A stretch of DNA of 64,000 bases from Colletes latitarsis (taxonomy: Eukaryota; Arthropoda; Insecta; Hymenoptera; Colletidae): positions 30,899,422 through 30,963,421 of the forward strand of contig NC_135141.1 of assembly GCF_051014445.1 (NCBI RefSeq). The letters run 5' to 3'. The notes below the pieces were generated by a model, which saw only the letters and a program-made list of their open reading frames with translations, did no database searches and was not told the DNA's origin. Position numbers and translations under genes: made by a program. Below are positions 24,400 through 36,930 of this stretch, piece after piece. Position 1 is the stretch's first letter. Every line of letters starts with the position of its first letter.

Positions 24400-25100
24400 A
24401 TAAATATCGTATTATTCCCATCGCTACCAATAGTTATGCTTGGCTATCTTGTTCCCGTCCTTCCCCCACCATTTAGTTCGCACGCGTGCCGTATCGCGCG
24501 GCAGCGCTGCGATAGTAGCAGCTGATCCATGGTGCAGTGTGGAGCAGTCGTGTCCGTGCCGCGTTTCGAAGTGTGTTCGTACCGGTACGCGTAACCGACG
24601 TTTCTCCTCGCCTTGGTGATTTTCATCGTAGTGATTCTCGATGCCTGGCACTCGTGACAAGTGACTGCCCCGGGACGTGCTATCCGACCGATTCCACCGC
24701 TGACACGTTGCGAAACAGTGAAAGGTAAAGAGGACGGACCAGGCGAGATCGAAGACGACGAGGGAAGAGCAGCGGGAATCAGTTACCGGGGCGTCCGACG
24801 CGAAAAAACTGGGTGAGTGTTTCGTTCCACGTTCCACGGTGTACGCGTGCACGCCGAGCACCGTGAAAAAACGAAATCGCGTAAAATCGCTGGAACCGCA
24901 GGCACGTGCTTCGAGATCGCTCTCGAGGATCGATGTATAAGGCGCACACGTGAGACTCGCGTACTCTTTGGAGGTGACTGACACCTGATGCGTCAATGAC
25001 CATACCACGCGTACCAGTCGCGTGCACCTCGTCTTGCACGATCGCAATTGTGTGATTTTAAAGACTAACCGTGGCCAGCTACGCGTGCATTTAATCTGCG
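24400..25100 (+). promoter_or_regulatory. CpG-rich promoter-like patch with a possible non-coding first exon
   Basis: Composition changes sharply here to CpG-dense sequence. A stretch ending CGAAAAAACTGG at 24812 is followed by a consensus donor, GTGAGTGT, so 24.5-24.8 kb may be a 5' untranslated exon on the plus strand. Long open frames occur on both strands (for example 24424-25047 minus), but they are Arg/Ser-rich, match nothing, and are expected where A/T-rich stop codons are scarce. No downstream coding partner exon was found in the window. Confidence 0.35.
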
Positions 25101-28100
25101 TCGCGTAACTTGGTCGTTCGCGTACGAACGCAGCGTATCGCCAAACGTAGTAGGACGATAGGTTATGTCGCGTAGACGCTAGGCTGTGTGTTTTTCAGTC
25201 GTGGGATTCGTGGGAGTGGCGGGTCTCATCCCACGATAGACATTCTCCTAATACGTACGTACGCAGTTAACGGAACGCGTCCTTAAATCATCGGTGTACA
25301 ATCCAGTGGTGCTCATGCTGTATTTTTAGCTTTCCTCCGCGAGATTTGTCTCGTTTCTATGGCTGTCGCGCGCGCGATGCACGTTCAAGGTCACAGCTGT
25401 CGCAGAAACAGCGTTCCACGTATGATATTGGCTCGTCGAGGATCTTCCTCTTTAAAAGCATCGCGGACGCTCGGCGTTGTTTCCTTAAAACCGCCTACGT
25501 AAAGGTCAGGAGGGCATCGTCTGTGCATTCCTAATGCGCCAACAAACCGCAGAGGATATCGAACGTTCTTGGTAGTTGAACTGGCTATAATAAGGAAGAC
25601 AAATTGACGGTCTTTAGGTTAGGTTTGACGGTTGATAGGTTAGGATCGCGTGTAGAAATACAAAAATAAATTTACACGCGTATTAAAAATATACTCGTTA
25701 ATGGTTATGCAACGAGTAATATAATCGAGGAGTAATAAAAATATTCTGTGGGAAGAAAGAGAAATTCATATGGATCAGGAGCATTGAAACATACGAATCG
25801 CAATTACCCATTGTAGATTCGAGAGAGATCGCGCAATCAACATTAACCGTAAATAAATGTGTAAACGTTTATATATTACGTATACAGGACCCTGTTAATT
25901 AGTAGTATAATTAACAATTTAAAACTAATTGAAACTGTTATTCACGAATCCCTATTCATGAATAATTCCGATTACTTTTTCCACTAATGTATTTTTCTTG
26001 TAGTTTTCCATCGATGTATTTGGGCTGTCAATATTTCACGCCACGACGAATAAAGAGCATTTCCTGTTTCTCCCGTCGACGCTGAGGTTCAATAACACAT
26101 TCGAAAGGAATGGGCTCGTTCCAATTTCATAGATCTTTTACTTAGAAAATAATGTACTCTGCGATGGAAGGATAATTATTTTTTTATTTTCATTTTCGTT
26201 CGAACCAGCGTTAATTTGTAATTTTTTAATCGAACGGTTAATGAAACAGAGTGAAACCAGTTATCATTCATGATGTCACGTCCAGTGTATGCAATTAGTG
26301 TTGTTGTATAGTACTAGCTGCACAGTTATCAACTCGAACAGGATTTTCCGGTTGCTTTCCCACGTTTTCCATACTCGCTGTACAATTTAACTCTCGCAAC
26401 AATATCCCGGTTAACCTATTTATTTACACTGTTCTCTTGTTTCTATACTTTTCAAACACCGGTATCTCAAATATTTCGAGCAATATTTTTCTTTTTTTTT
26501 GTAACGCGGATGTTTTCGCGTCCGGTACATTCACCCTTTTGTTATCGACGTTTTAATGATGGCGTAGTCGCGAAAGGGACGTTGTTTGTTGACCGTAATA
26601 AAAAGCCCGGATACTTACGACCAGAAAAAGAGAAAAAGAAAAAGAATAAACGCAACGCGGCGGCACTCGTGAATCCGCAATTATTTCCAGCGACAAATTT
26701 TTCGCTGCTTCGCGCGCAAAAATATTTAACCCCCGTCGCTTCTGCGACGATTTTCGCCGCGTAACTTTATGGAAATTCCGCACGCTTCGTTTAAATATCA
26801 TTGTCTCTCGTTTCCAACGACTGGTCCCTCGAAACTTACTCCTTCGCCTAACGAGCGAATTAGAGACAACAATTACCAAGTGGACTCATCGTACAGACTA
26901 TGCACCGACTAATAGTTTGCTAATTATTTATTTTGGGTCGACGAAAATGATCAAGAATTAAACGTTACCTTGTACAGAAATAAAAATTATTAAAAATGCT
27001 ATGGTAATCGAAATACGAAGAGCGTCACGTCGGTGAGACCAAAAACCTTGGACGTTGCATTTTTAATGCGTTGATAACGCGTCGTGGAAGATAGAGATCC
27101 TCGAGTAACGTGTTTCGCCGTTTCCAACGATTTATTCGAAGCATATTTAGGTATTTAGCGTCTTTTCGATCGATACGTTGCTTTTTCCTCAAGTTTATTG
27201 TCAATGATACTCGACGCTTATTTATGGAAAAATCTCGATCCTTCCGATTTTGGCGTCCCCGGTTTGCGATTGTTGCTCGCGACGCCCATAAACGCGACGC
27301 GCGTCGAAAGGTGGAAAAATACCGTGCAATTTACGATGAAATTTTGTCCCACAAAAGGAAACAGCGAGCGAGAAAAGCAGGTTAAGCGAAGAGAGATTAA
27401 CTCCTCGGAACTCGTGCCTTATTTTGTAACGCACGTGTTCCCGCATATTGCAACGAGAATTCCGAACGACTTTCTTACAGAAACACAAATTCCGAACGTA
27501 GAATCTTTTAACGATCTTCAACTATCGTTGCATCTTTTACTTTCGCGTTCGTAATATTTTTAGTTGATGTTAAACGAACGTTTCGATCGTTCGCGTGGAA
27601 TTTCCGATTTCGTTTGATTATCAGAGCAACGATTCGAGAACGCTCCTCGATCACGAGCGTATTTCACGCTACGAGCTTCCGATTTCGTTTATCGTTTTAT
27701 TTATCTACGTGGATCGGTTCGGGGAAACGCGATATTAATTAAAACATTTGCCAGATTAAGGTTCTTTCAAAGTCGAGGGAACTTTCCATCTTTCGAACTT
27801 TAGTGGGGATTTGATTCAGGAAATATCTCGGAAGAATCGCTGTGTTCGCGTGCCAGTCGTTGGTATTTTCACACGTCATCGCGTTTGAAACTTGGATGGT
27901 TCGTATATTTTTTTATTGGACCGCGTCGTGTCCAATTAGGCGTCGACCGCGCGATGGAAAGCGTCGTATTTCAAGAACGTCGTTGCGGTCGCGTTTGTCG
28001 CTGGGAAATCGGTGCCGCGGTTCGTTTTTCGTAAATAATTATATCGTAAATAATGCGTCCGGCGAGCCCGCCGCCCGCATTTCGAATCATCAACGCGTTT

Positions 28101-28424
28101 CCGACTGCGCACAATGAACCGATTTCCGATATTTGAACGCGATACACCCGCCGCGGTCGACGAGCTTGTCCATAAATCAGGAAGAGCACGCTAGGGGGTG
28201 GTTACACGACCTCCAATAGCGACACAAGCTTGAAAAATTCTGCCCGTCCAGTGTTTTAGCCAACTTTGTAACGACTACTGTCGCTTCTAATAGGATCTAT
28301 AGCCGTTTATTTTACTGGGTAAGTCGTGCGTCGACTTGCAACGATATTGGCCATTTATGTTTGTAGTGGAATAGACAAAAAATTCACATAAATCGCGTAC
28401 GCAAGTTTAAACTAATAATTATTA
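25101..28424. other. CpG-rich non-coding DNA
   Basis: Open frames here are Arg-rich and without recognisable domains. I see no gene. A short TTAGGT-type motif occurs near 25614. Confidence 0.5.
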
Positions 28425-29375
28425 TACAGGACGTTCGGCCAACCATGGGAACAATTTTAATGGGAGATTCCAGAGGCCAAAATAAGACGAAAATCAAGAA
28501 TACCAATTTGTTGATCGAGGCTTCGTTAAAAAGTTATAGAAACATTTCCGGCCACACAGTATATTTTCGGTAAAGAATTTTTTTCTCGAAAGTGGGTAGG
28601 AATTCAGGGGTATGTCTATTCACCAAAAATGCTTGTAATTGACCCCTGTAACTAAATATATTTTTTTAGTATGATTTGAAATTTGTTAATTTCGTCGAAA
28701 AATTTCACATCTTCTCGAATTTTTTTCTCGAAAGTGGGTAGGAATTCAGGGATATGTCTATTCACCAAAAATGCTTGTAATTGACCCCTGTAACTAAATA
28801 TAATTTTTTTAGTATGATTTGAAATTTTTTAATTTCGTCGAAAAATTTCACATCTTCTCGAATTTTTTTCTCGAAACTGGGTAGAAATTCAGAGGTATGT
28901 CTATTCACCAAAAATGCTTGTAATTGACCCCTGTAACTAAATATAATTTTTTTAGTATGATTTGAAATTTTTTAATTTCGTCTAAAAATTTCAATACCTA
29001 CTCGAATTTTTTTCTCGAAAGTGGGTAGGATTTCGAGGGTAGGTCTAATGACCAAAAATGCTTGTAATTGTCCCCTGTAACTAAATATAATTTTTTTAGT
29101 TTGATTTGAAATTTTTTAATTTCGTCTAAAAATTTCAATACCTACTCGAATTTTTTTCTCGAAAGTGGGTAGGATTTCGAGGGTAGGTCTAATGACCAAA
29201 AATGCTTGTAATTGATCCCTGTAACAAAATATAATTTTTTCAGAATGATTCGAAACTTTTTAATAATTTTTTAAAGAAGCCTCAGTCAAGAAATTGATAT
29301 TCTCGATTTTCGTCTTATTTTGGCCTCTAAAATCTCCCATTAAAATTTTTCTCAGGGTTGGCCGAACACCCTGTA
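28425..29375. mobile_element. 951-bp inverted-repeat element with TA flanks and internal tandem array
   Basis: Left end TACAGGACGTTCGGCCAACC and right end GGCCGAACACCCTGTA are reverse complements. The complementarity continues for roughly 110 bp (GAGGCCAAAATAAGACGAAA against its complement, then GAGGCTTCGTTAAAAAGTTA against its complement). Ends of CAGGG...CCCTG inside TA dinucleotides fit a TA target-site duplication, as used by Tc1/mariner-type transposases. There is no transposase frame, so it is a MITE-like non-autonomous element. Relatives lie at 11602 and 38080. Confidence 0.88.
28575..29255. repeat. Tandem array of about 143 bp, 4.7 units, inside the element
   Basis: Units start at 28575, 28717, 28860, 29004 and 29148, each with GAATTTTTTTCTCGAAA. 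Each holds a GGTAGG(A/T)ATTC-like block, a CACCAAAAATGCTTGTAATT block and an AAATATAATTTTTTTAGTA-like block. Spacings are 142, 143, 144 and 144 bp. The last two units resemble each other most (both have the TCGAGGGTAGGTCTAATGACC variant). Confidence 0.9.
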
Positions 29376-32300
29376 TGTAATCCTTCATCCTGTAAAGTTG
29401 ATTTTCGCTCATCAATTTGTAAAATAAAATTAAGTAAAACAATTTAGTCGGGTCCACTTATGGGTTAATATACCTGGGTTCGATGGATTTGGTACATGGA
29501 ATTATTTAATAATTTTCCGTAGAACAGGGGAGTATTAAATCAAACACGTATATTAAGGAAAGGAAAATACTTTCTAATAGTAAATAATTAAAGAGAATGT
29601 TCGTATGAAACAATGGATCTCGTGCTCCATTTACAGCGCGATGCGTTATTGAGGCCATTTATTATTTACGCTATTTTATCGGTTGCTGCTTCTCGCTCTT
29701 CTATTATGCACCTTTTACGCGCCTACTCTTTTCACGATTTCACGAGATTTCATTATTCTGGTTAGTTGTAACTTCTCGCGTGAATAAAATTTAAAACAAA
29801 AATATTCCTGCCCGCTAAACATGCTTCGAGGTATTGTTTCCTAGCCACCGTTCCCTTTGATTCTTGTTAATTTAATTCCACCTTGACACCGAAAGGTGGG
29901 AATTAACGGTTCGTACGGCGCGTTCGCGTTTCAAAAACTAATGAAATTTCCCGCACTTAGAGCTCGCTTGATTTAAAAGGCCTGCCAGGGGACATTTAAA
30001 CGTCCTTTTCCAGAGGATGCAAAGGGCATTTAAATGTCCTCCGCGGCCAAAGAACGGATCAGCGTCTCCGTTAACGATAGCATCGATGGTTTTGCAGCGT
30101 CCATAAAATACGAGACAAAGGTTTTCGCGTTCGAGTCTTTAAAAACATAATAAACGTCCCGTTCCACTCGGAACCTCCGTTATTTCTACATTCCGACAAG
30201 GAAGCAAAGTATTCGACGCAAAAAGCACGTTTGAACTGTTAGAAATGGTTTATTTTTTAAAAGTTACCATTCTCTTCTTTTTTTTTATTATCGAGTTTGT
30301 TCAGTGTTCGTATCGGTTCGCGCGAAAATCGGACGTTTCGGGCTTGATCGAGCTCGCGCGATCGCGGTGTTTTCTTTGGCGAATCGCTCGCACGAAGGAC
30401 CAATCTCTATTTCACCAGATCGAACACAGACCGTGCAAAACCGAGTTCGATTACGAATTTGCGTCACAGGCACCGATATATCGCCGCTTCGATCTTAATT
30501 GCCTTTTCAATCCCGGAATGTTCATTCGACTATCGAAATTTCAATTAAAATCATCGCCCGTTCCGATTACCCGGAACCGTTCCTACGGCCATTGAAATTC
30601 CCCTATTTGAACGGCCCTGGAACGTTCCAACCAGCTGGATTTGCTTCCGTTTCGTCTCTTTCGTACGTCAACGTACGATTGTCCGCGCACAAAAACGAAG
30701 ACACGCCCTTTTCTCTGTTTTGCCTCGCAGAATACTTGAAGAGATCGCGATTTTTCGCGCAAAAAATTCCTAAACATAATATTTTCATAGTCCACGACTA
30801 CGAAAGTGTAGGAATTCTCGCATATTTGAAACGCGAGCCGTGACTAGAATATTCGTCTCGGCGCTCGAAGGATGGGAGCTATACGCGCCTGGATCGATCG
30901 AGATTTCTTTTAAAAAATCTATTACAAAACTCGTTTTATCCTTACGACTCGGAGTCGAAGCTTTTAACGTGCGTGTATTCGATTCTACGAAAGCTAGATA
31001 CGTTTTCTCGCGACAGATTATCGCAATTTCGGCCAATTAGAGCAAGTACGCTTATAAGCGTGACGCGATTTGTTCACTAACGTCATCCATGATTCTCTCG
31101 GGCGACTTTGTCGTTCTCTGCACGCTGTGTTAGATTTATGTAGGTCGCAGTCTCGCTGATTAAGACTCCAACAATATCTCTTTGTCGGGTGGAAATTAAT
31201 TTTATAGCTGGTTCAGAGGAAAGAAATTATTAAACACCAGTTCTATCGTGCTTCAAGTTTATAAAAATCTTCAGCGTAAGTGACTTTGAAGTCTCGATAA
31301 AACTGAAGAGTAGAATCGCAGTTTCGAAAGAATTTAAGATTCAATTAGGAATCATAATTGTCCAGATTACGGTGTTCTCGAATTCCTTCGATCTTTTAAT
31401 TTCTTGGAACGTCTAGCTCCTCGGTTTCGTGTTCACGCTTGCACGAAAGATCTCGTTCGTAATAGGGGAACTCTATTCCAGGGCGAAACAAGCTGGTCGT
31501 TGTTAAACTCATTAACCAATCGTCGGCTCGCGCGATTATTAAATGGGTCGTGCGCGTAAAACGCGTGTTTGTTGCTCGCGTGCTTGGAAAATACTCGTGG
31601 GAAGGGAAATGGCGAGAAATTCTTTGCGCGATTACGCCGTTAAATATCGGATTTTTACGGTTTTACTCGAAAAAAATCTGAGCACGCGATAAACGTGTAC
31701 CGATCGGTAAACGAAATCGATCGTAACGACCGGAAAGCAATGGAAAAAGGTTATTTGCCGAATGTTGCGTGTTTTTCGCGGGAATATTAAAAAAGAACGC
31801 CGCGTAGAAGCGGTTAATATCTCTCTGCAGCCGCGGATACGAGTTTCGCGTGACCGTGCTCGCGTGCTTCGAATTACACGATGCGTCGAAACCAGTCCGC
31901 CGTTCCACACTCGATTAAACCGTGACGCGAAAGTCCTGGACAGGTTTTCGTCCAGAAATGTTGCTCGATCGGCCGCGACTTCCGTTCCAATCGCTTAGCG
32001 TTCTGTCTTTTTCGCCTTGGACAGGACGTAAACAAGTCTGATGTAACCACCGTTCCAGTGTTATCAATAACTTTCGCGATAGCCGGTGACACAGTTTCGG
32101 TGATATTAACCTTTGGACAGATATCAACCGCCAGTCGACCGATTTCGATTTCGATTCGACGAATTCTCTCTCCCTCGATCTAGTCAGATCGATCCGTAAA
32201 ACCTCCGATCCTTCGTACAACGTTACAGGCCGATGTGCATTCATAATGTTACTCTTATTTCCTTATAACCCTTATTCGTTTATTCATTCTACTGCACGTG

Positions 32301-33957
32301 GTTCGATCGATGTGTTTAATCATTCAATTCTATTATTTAAACGTTCTTTACTTCTTGTAATTATTCACAGTCAGTCTCATACTACATATCATTCAATTTT
32401 GTATTTTTGTTTATCTTTGTTACGTAACTATCTTCTATACTTGTGTTTATTTCTGTATTAGTGGATATTTAATCACGTGAATAAATATATAAATAAACGG
32501 GTACGCAATTTAGTCGATTAGAGCAAGTTTCGCGATGTGAAATATTGTCGTCGAGAGAAGAGGGGGGAAAAAGAGTAACGAGACTTCGGATGGCACTCTT
32601 CAGGAAGTGCCTTTCGTACAGATGGGTTCAATCCCCTGAGTGGTAGCTATTTGAGTATTAAATCTAGGACGAAAGAATCTGCTGATGGATCCGGAGCAGT
32701 CGGATCAGGTTCGTTAGATCTTAATAAATTGATTCCCTGCAATTCTTGAAGCTCTGTATCGAGACCCTGAATCACGAGTTTCTAAACGATAATATGTATT
32801 TTATTACCGTTCACGGTATCGTTCGCAATTTGCTTCTGGAAAGAACTAAACAACCTCCTTTCTCGCCTCGAAGACGCGAACCGTGATTTTACCGTGCGAA
32901 TTTTTCTTCGGGGAGTTCGTTCGCGCCTTTTTTTTCTCTAAATAAATCCGCTGCTTTGGACGGATTAATCTCACGGTGTACTTTGGAGTTTCATTCGGAA
33001 GGTACGCGAAGCTCGGAACAAACAGAAAAAAAAAGACTCTTTCGTTGTCTGTTTAAATCGGCTTTCAGAATATTGCATTTCGGAGAACGTAATATGCTCG
33101 CGAAACGGTGCATTATTAGCTCTTAAAAATCTCTGCTCGAGATAACCATCGAGATATTGTGATTTGCGACGGAAATATTGCCGAGCCAAAGGTATATCCT
33201 CGCAGCCGTATTTCGCGTCACGATAGGATATTATTGCGAATTAAAAGTCATACCTTCCTTTGACTTCTCGCAATGTTTGTCACGGAAACTCGATATTTTC
33301 ATTTGTGAATCCGAACATCTGAGTTTCCCTCGATATTCCAGGCGCAATAAATTTCTCGATATTAGCTAGGTATATCCAACGAAACATTTCCAATTGGAAA
33401 TCGGAGAGACTTTTCCAGGTTGTAAGGTGATCCTCCCGATGAGATACGAGCGTCGTCAGTCATCGAATCTTCCTTGTTCTTGGAAGCATATTTATTCTGG
33501 GTGGACTAAAACCGCTTGAATAATAGCTCAAACAGCGTGACGATGGATTAGCGAGCGCGAGGTAATCCGAAGTGGCGTTCGCGCGGGGGCGTAGCTGGCC
33601 GCGGGAGCTGACGCGAATATTCGGCCGAGAGAGACGCGACGCGTGGGCGGGAAAGAGACGGGCAAGAAACGCGGACAACGAGGTAATTGGATCGCGGTCC
33701 CTTTTGAGGGGAATCCGTCTGGTGGATGCCCCTTTTAACTCGGTTTGGTCTATCCGGCGTCTATTTGTCCCTGGAACGCGATTCGTATCCGCGGACGCGA
33801 CCTGCACAAAACTCGCGATCGACTCTCTGACTTACGCCCACGCTTAGTTCCGTTTTCCACCATTTTCCGGAACCGTGATACAGTTTGACCCGATCGTTAC
33901 GTCTCTGAGCGTCTAAAATATTTATTTACAAACTGTACGCCTCAGCGTGCATCAAAG
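29376..33957. other. CpG-rich non-coding DNA
   Basis: No gene supported. Several open frames on both strands overlap at 30.2-31.0 kb and 31.6-32.2 kb, which is typical of stop-poor CpG-rich sequence and not of coding selection. Confidence 0.5.
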
Positions 33958-34147
33958 AATAATATAGAGTCAGTTGCCCTAATATGGAACATTGCAACAT
34001 TAAAGAATCGTGATTTTTTCAAGGTAATCTTTTACCTAATATTATACGTAATAAGGTTAGAGGCTGTAAAGGCTGCTTACAATATTGATGTATAAATATA
34101 CATAAATATAGTATTCCATATGAGGGCAACTGACCCTACTATATTAA
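33958..34147. mobile_element. Palindromic MITE-like element, about 190 bp
   Basis: Inverted ends: left GTCAGTTGCCCTAATATGGA at 33969-33988 and right, read on the complementary strand, GTCAGTTGCCCTCATATGGA at 34115-34134. Complementarity extends outward through TAATATAG on both sides, giving arms of about 30 bp. The interior is AT-rich with no coding frame. Assignment to a transposon superfamily is not possible from one copy. Confidence 0.75.
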
Positions 34148-35136
34148 AGATTCCTAAACGATAAAATACGTTCTCGATAAACGAAAAGAAAATTACAATC
34201 GTGGAGGATTAATTTCAACTGGTAGTCGCTGGTAATTTGTACGATAAGTTTGGAAGTCGCGAGGAGAATGGAAGAAGCTCCGTGGGTCGAGGAATCATTT
34301 ATGACGTTCGAAAATTCATAGCCGTTCTTATTGGCTTTGTTACGAGTTTATGCGTTTACATAAATTTTTAGTAACTCCGTGCCTCGACTTCGCCTTAAGA
34401 TGTTCGTGAAATATTAAACGGCGGCGGGGGTTGGTTTCGTTGCACGGTGGTTCGCGATCGAGGAGGAAACCGTGCGTTTCGAGGGAAAAGAACGACCATA
34501 TCGAACCCATGGCGCGTACGAAAGCACCCACTTCTGAATTGCCTTCAATTTCCCGTGGCTCCCAGGCCGGAAACGGCCTTCTGATTCGAATGGCCGGTCG
34601 TGGGACTCGATGTTTTCGTGTCGTTGCACGTTCCTTACTCGTGGACCGGTCGATTTACTCGCACGGAATTTTACCGTCGCCTCGATGCACATCGGACACT
34701 GAATATCGAGTCCATGATTCCGAACATTGGCGGAACTTTGGCCGCTACTTTCCGAAATTCCGAAGCACGGTGAATGGATCCTCTAGTAGCAATCTGGGGA
34801 AATTTATTTTACGCGTTTCGAGCGTGGAGATTCACGATTCGTTTCGAGAACCAGACTTCAAAATTCTTCTACGATGAATAAACAACGTGATCTTTAACTT
34901 CAGTGGACTCTAAATCTCAACAGAATTGATTGATTTTTACCAAATTAAGAAAAATAACGAGCTACGTTCTAATAATCCACTCAATTAAAACAGAGGTTCA
35001 GTTTGCAGGGATGGTTTCGTGTGTTTGTATTACTGGTTCGGAGACGATATCACGGTGAAACTCTTTCGTTATCCGTAAGATGCAAACCAATTTCGGAGGA
35101 CAAACAAAACCCCGAGCGTTGATCCGTCCGGAACGC

Positions 35137-35210
35137 GGATCGATAGCGGATGTGTGCTAATATGCTTGCTTTATGCGAGCGTATCATTGTGCTACATCCG
35201 CTATCGATCC
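35137..35210. ncRNA. 74-base hairpin, pre-miRNA-like
   Basis: A perfect 17-bp stem joins 35137-35153 (GGATCGATAGCGGATGT) with 35194-35210. Further imperfect pairing continues inside toward a small apical loop near 35168-35175. Length, near-complete pairing and bulges resemble a microRNA precursor. I recognise no known miRNA in it, and no promoter is visible. A small transposon palindrome is the main alternative. Confidence 0.35.
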
Positions 35211-36775
35211 CCGTCCCGGCATGATCGTTGCTTGGATTTTGTGTTTGCCCTCTGGAAATCGATTTACGTCGCAACGGAAGCTTTTTTTTTTTTATCGCGA
35301 TACTTGCAATATCCGTAATTTCGCTGCGAAAAGAAGACGATCGAAATCGAGGCAAGGTACATCGTGTTTGTCGAACGACGTTCGAAACGTAGTAATCGCT
35401 GGATGAAACTGTATCCGGAAGCTGTACATGGAAATTTAACACGCTAATAAATGTAAGAACAAAGCACATCTAGCTAATCCCTCGCTCTCATTGTGGTAAC
35501 ATTGTACTCTCTTGAAGAGAGACTGCAACCAGTGTGAAAACGTTGGATAATAAAGTTTATTCCCATTTGCATTTGTATCCTGCGTTCATCCCGCTCGGCG
35601 ATTCTACGTACGCGGCTATTTCCAACGGATTATAATTGAATTTTATGCAGTGCATGCTTTCAGGTATGCGCAACTTAAATGTATATTAAATAGGCCAGCT
35701 AATACGCGTGACGCTACCCTGTATTTCATACTCCATTTAATTATGCGGACGTAAAATAGGAAATTATCGATGTCATGCAAATACGACGAAATCGGTCCAG
35801 CGCGTTGCTAACGGTAGCGAATACTACTTTAGTCGCTGAAAATAGTATTTCGCTATTTAATCGAACGATCGTTCATCGGAGGACACTTTAATAAAGTTTA
35901 ATGAAATTAATATTCCCTCCATGTTTCTAAATTATCTCGAACTACAGACTCTGGGGGTACATTTCGATCCAAACCTGAATTTTATTCTTTCCTATACGAA
36001 GTTCCTTGTTCACTGTCCAGGTCATAGACAGTGAACGTGTTAATTTTGACAAGCTCCCTGTAAAATTATATCCTCAAAACACCTCTGGAGTCTGTCAGGC
36101 ATTTTAATAGCTAAAATCATGTACTTTACGAGGGTGTCGTCGAACAAAATTGTAAATCGAATTACGAAACGGAAAAATACTCGTATCTTCGATCTGTCGA
36201 TCCCAAAGTTATCTTCGCGACGCGTCGAAACGGTGAAAATTGTTTCGAACGCGGGGGTAAATTTCCTGGGAATCGTCGAAGCCAATTCGAACCCGTTCCG
36301 CTCGGCCGTGAGGCGTTCGAGTTGAAATTTCCCAAAGTACACGGTCGACAAAGTGGCTGTAACCGTGCGCCGCAGTTCTGAAATACACCGTAGCTCGGGT
36401 ACAAACATCGACTCGTGCTCGCTATACAAGCGAAACCTGGCGAAAGAACCGTCGTTCCCGAGTTCGCGCGACGTCGGTTTTCCCTCCGCGTCCCGTTTCG
36501 CTATTCGCCTAGGTTCCACGACGATGTTTCGCTTTTACGTTCCCTTAACAACGACGAGTTGCACTCACGTCCCGTGTTCCCCGCTCTTCGACGACGATCT
36601 CTCCCTTTTCGCGAACTTCCAAGCCGCCCCTTTTCAACCCCCTCGTCCCTTCATGCCGCGAGAAATCCCCTCGTGTACCGTGAACGAACGAGTTGGCCAG
36701 CCTGTTAATCGTAAACCTTTTTCCAACGCTAGTAATCGACGAGCTTCCTGGATACTGGAGATCGAAACAGACTGG

Positions 36776-36811
36776 CGTAGCAATTCGAACGATTATTGTC
36801 GAATTGCTACG
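36776..36811. repeat. Perfect 13-bp hairpin with 10-base loop
   Basis: CGTAGCAATTCGA at 36776-36788 pairs with its exact complement at 36799-36811. It lies 17 bases before a larger hairpin, so the two may form one structured unit. Confidence 0.7.
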
Positions 36812-36828
36812 AACTATAAAATAATAAA

Positions 36829-36930
36829 ATACGAACTTGAAATTTTAATAGTAAATAATAAAACCAAGCTAGATTCGCTCTTACCACTAGCTTGATTTTA
36901 TTACTTACTATTAGAATATGAAGTTCGTAT
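36829..36930. repeat. 102-base inverted repeat with 44-bp arms
   Basis: Arms 36829-36872 and 36887-36930 match as reverse complements at 39 of 44 positions around a 14-base loop, starting ATACGAACTT and closing with AAGCTAG at the loop. It could be a miniature element or a long structured RNA precursor. The mismatches argue that it is not very recent. Confidence 0.75.

Noticed and set aside
24424..25047. 207-codon open frame on the minus strand
   Set aside because: Arg/Ser-rich translation without domains, overlapped by open frames on the other strand, in CpG-rich DNA where stop codons are scarce.
25613..25651. TTAGGT-type motifs resembling the insect telomere repeat
   Set aside because: Only a few scattered units; not a tandem telomeric array.
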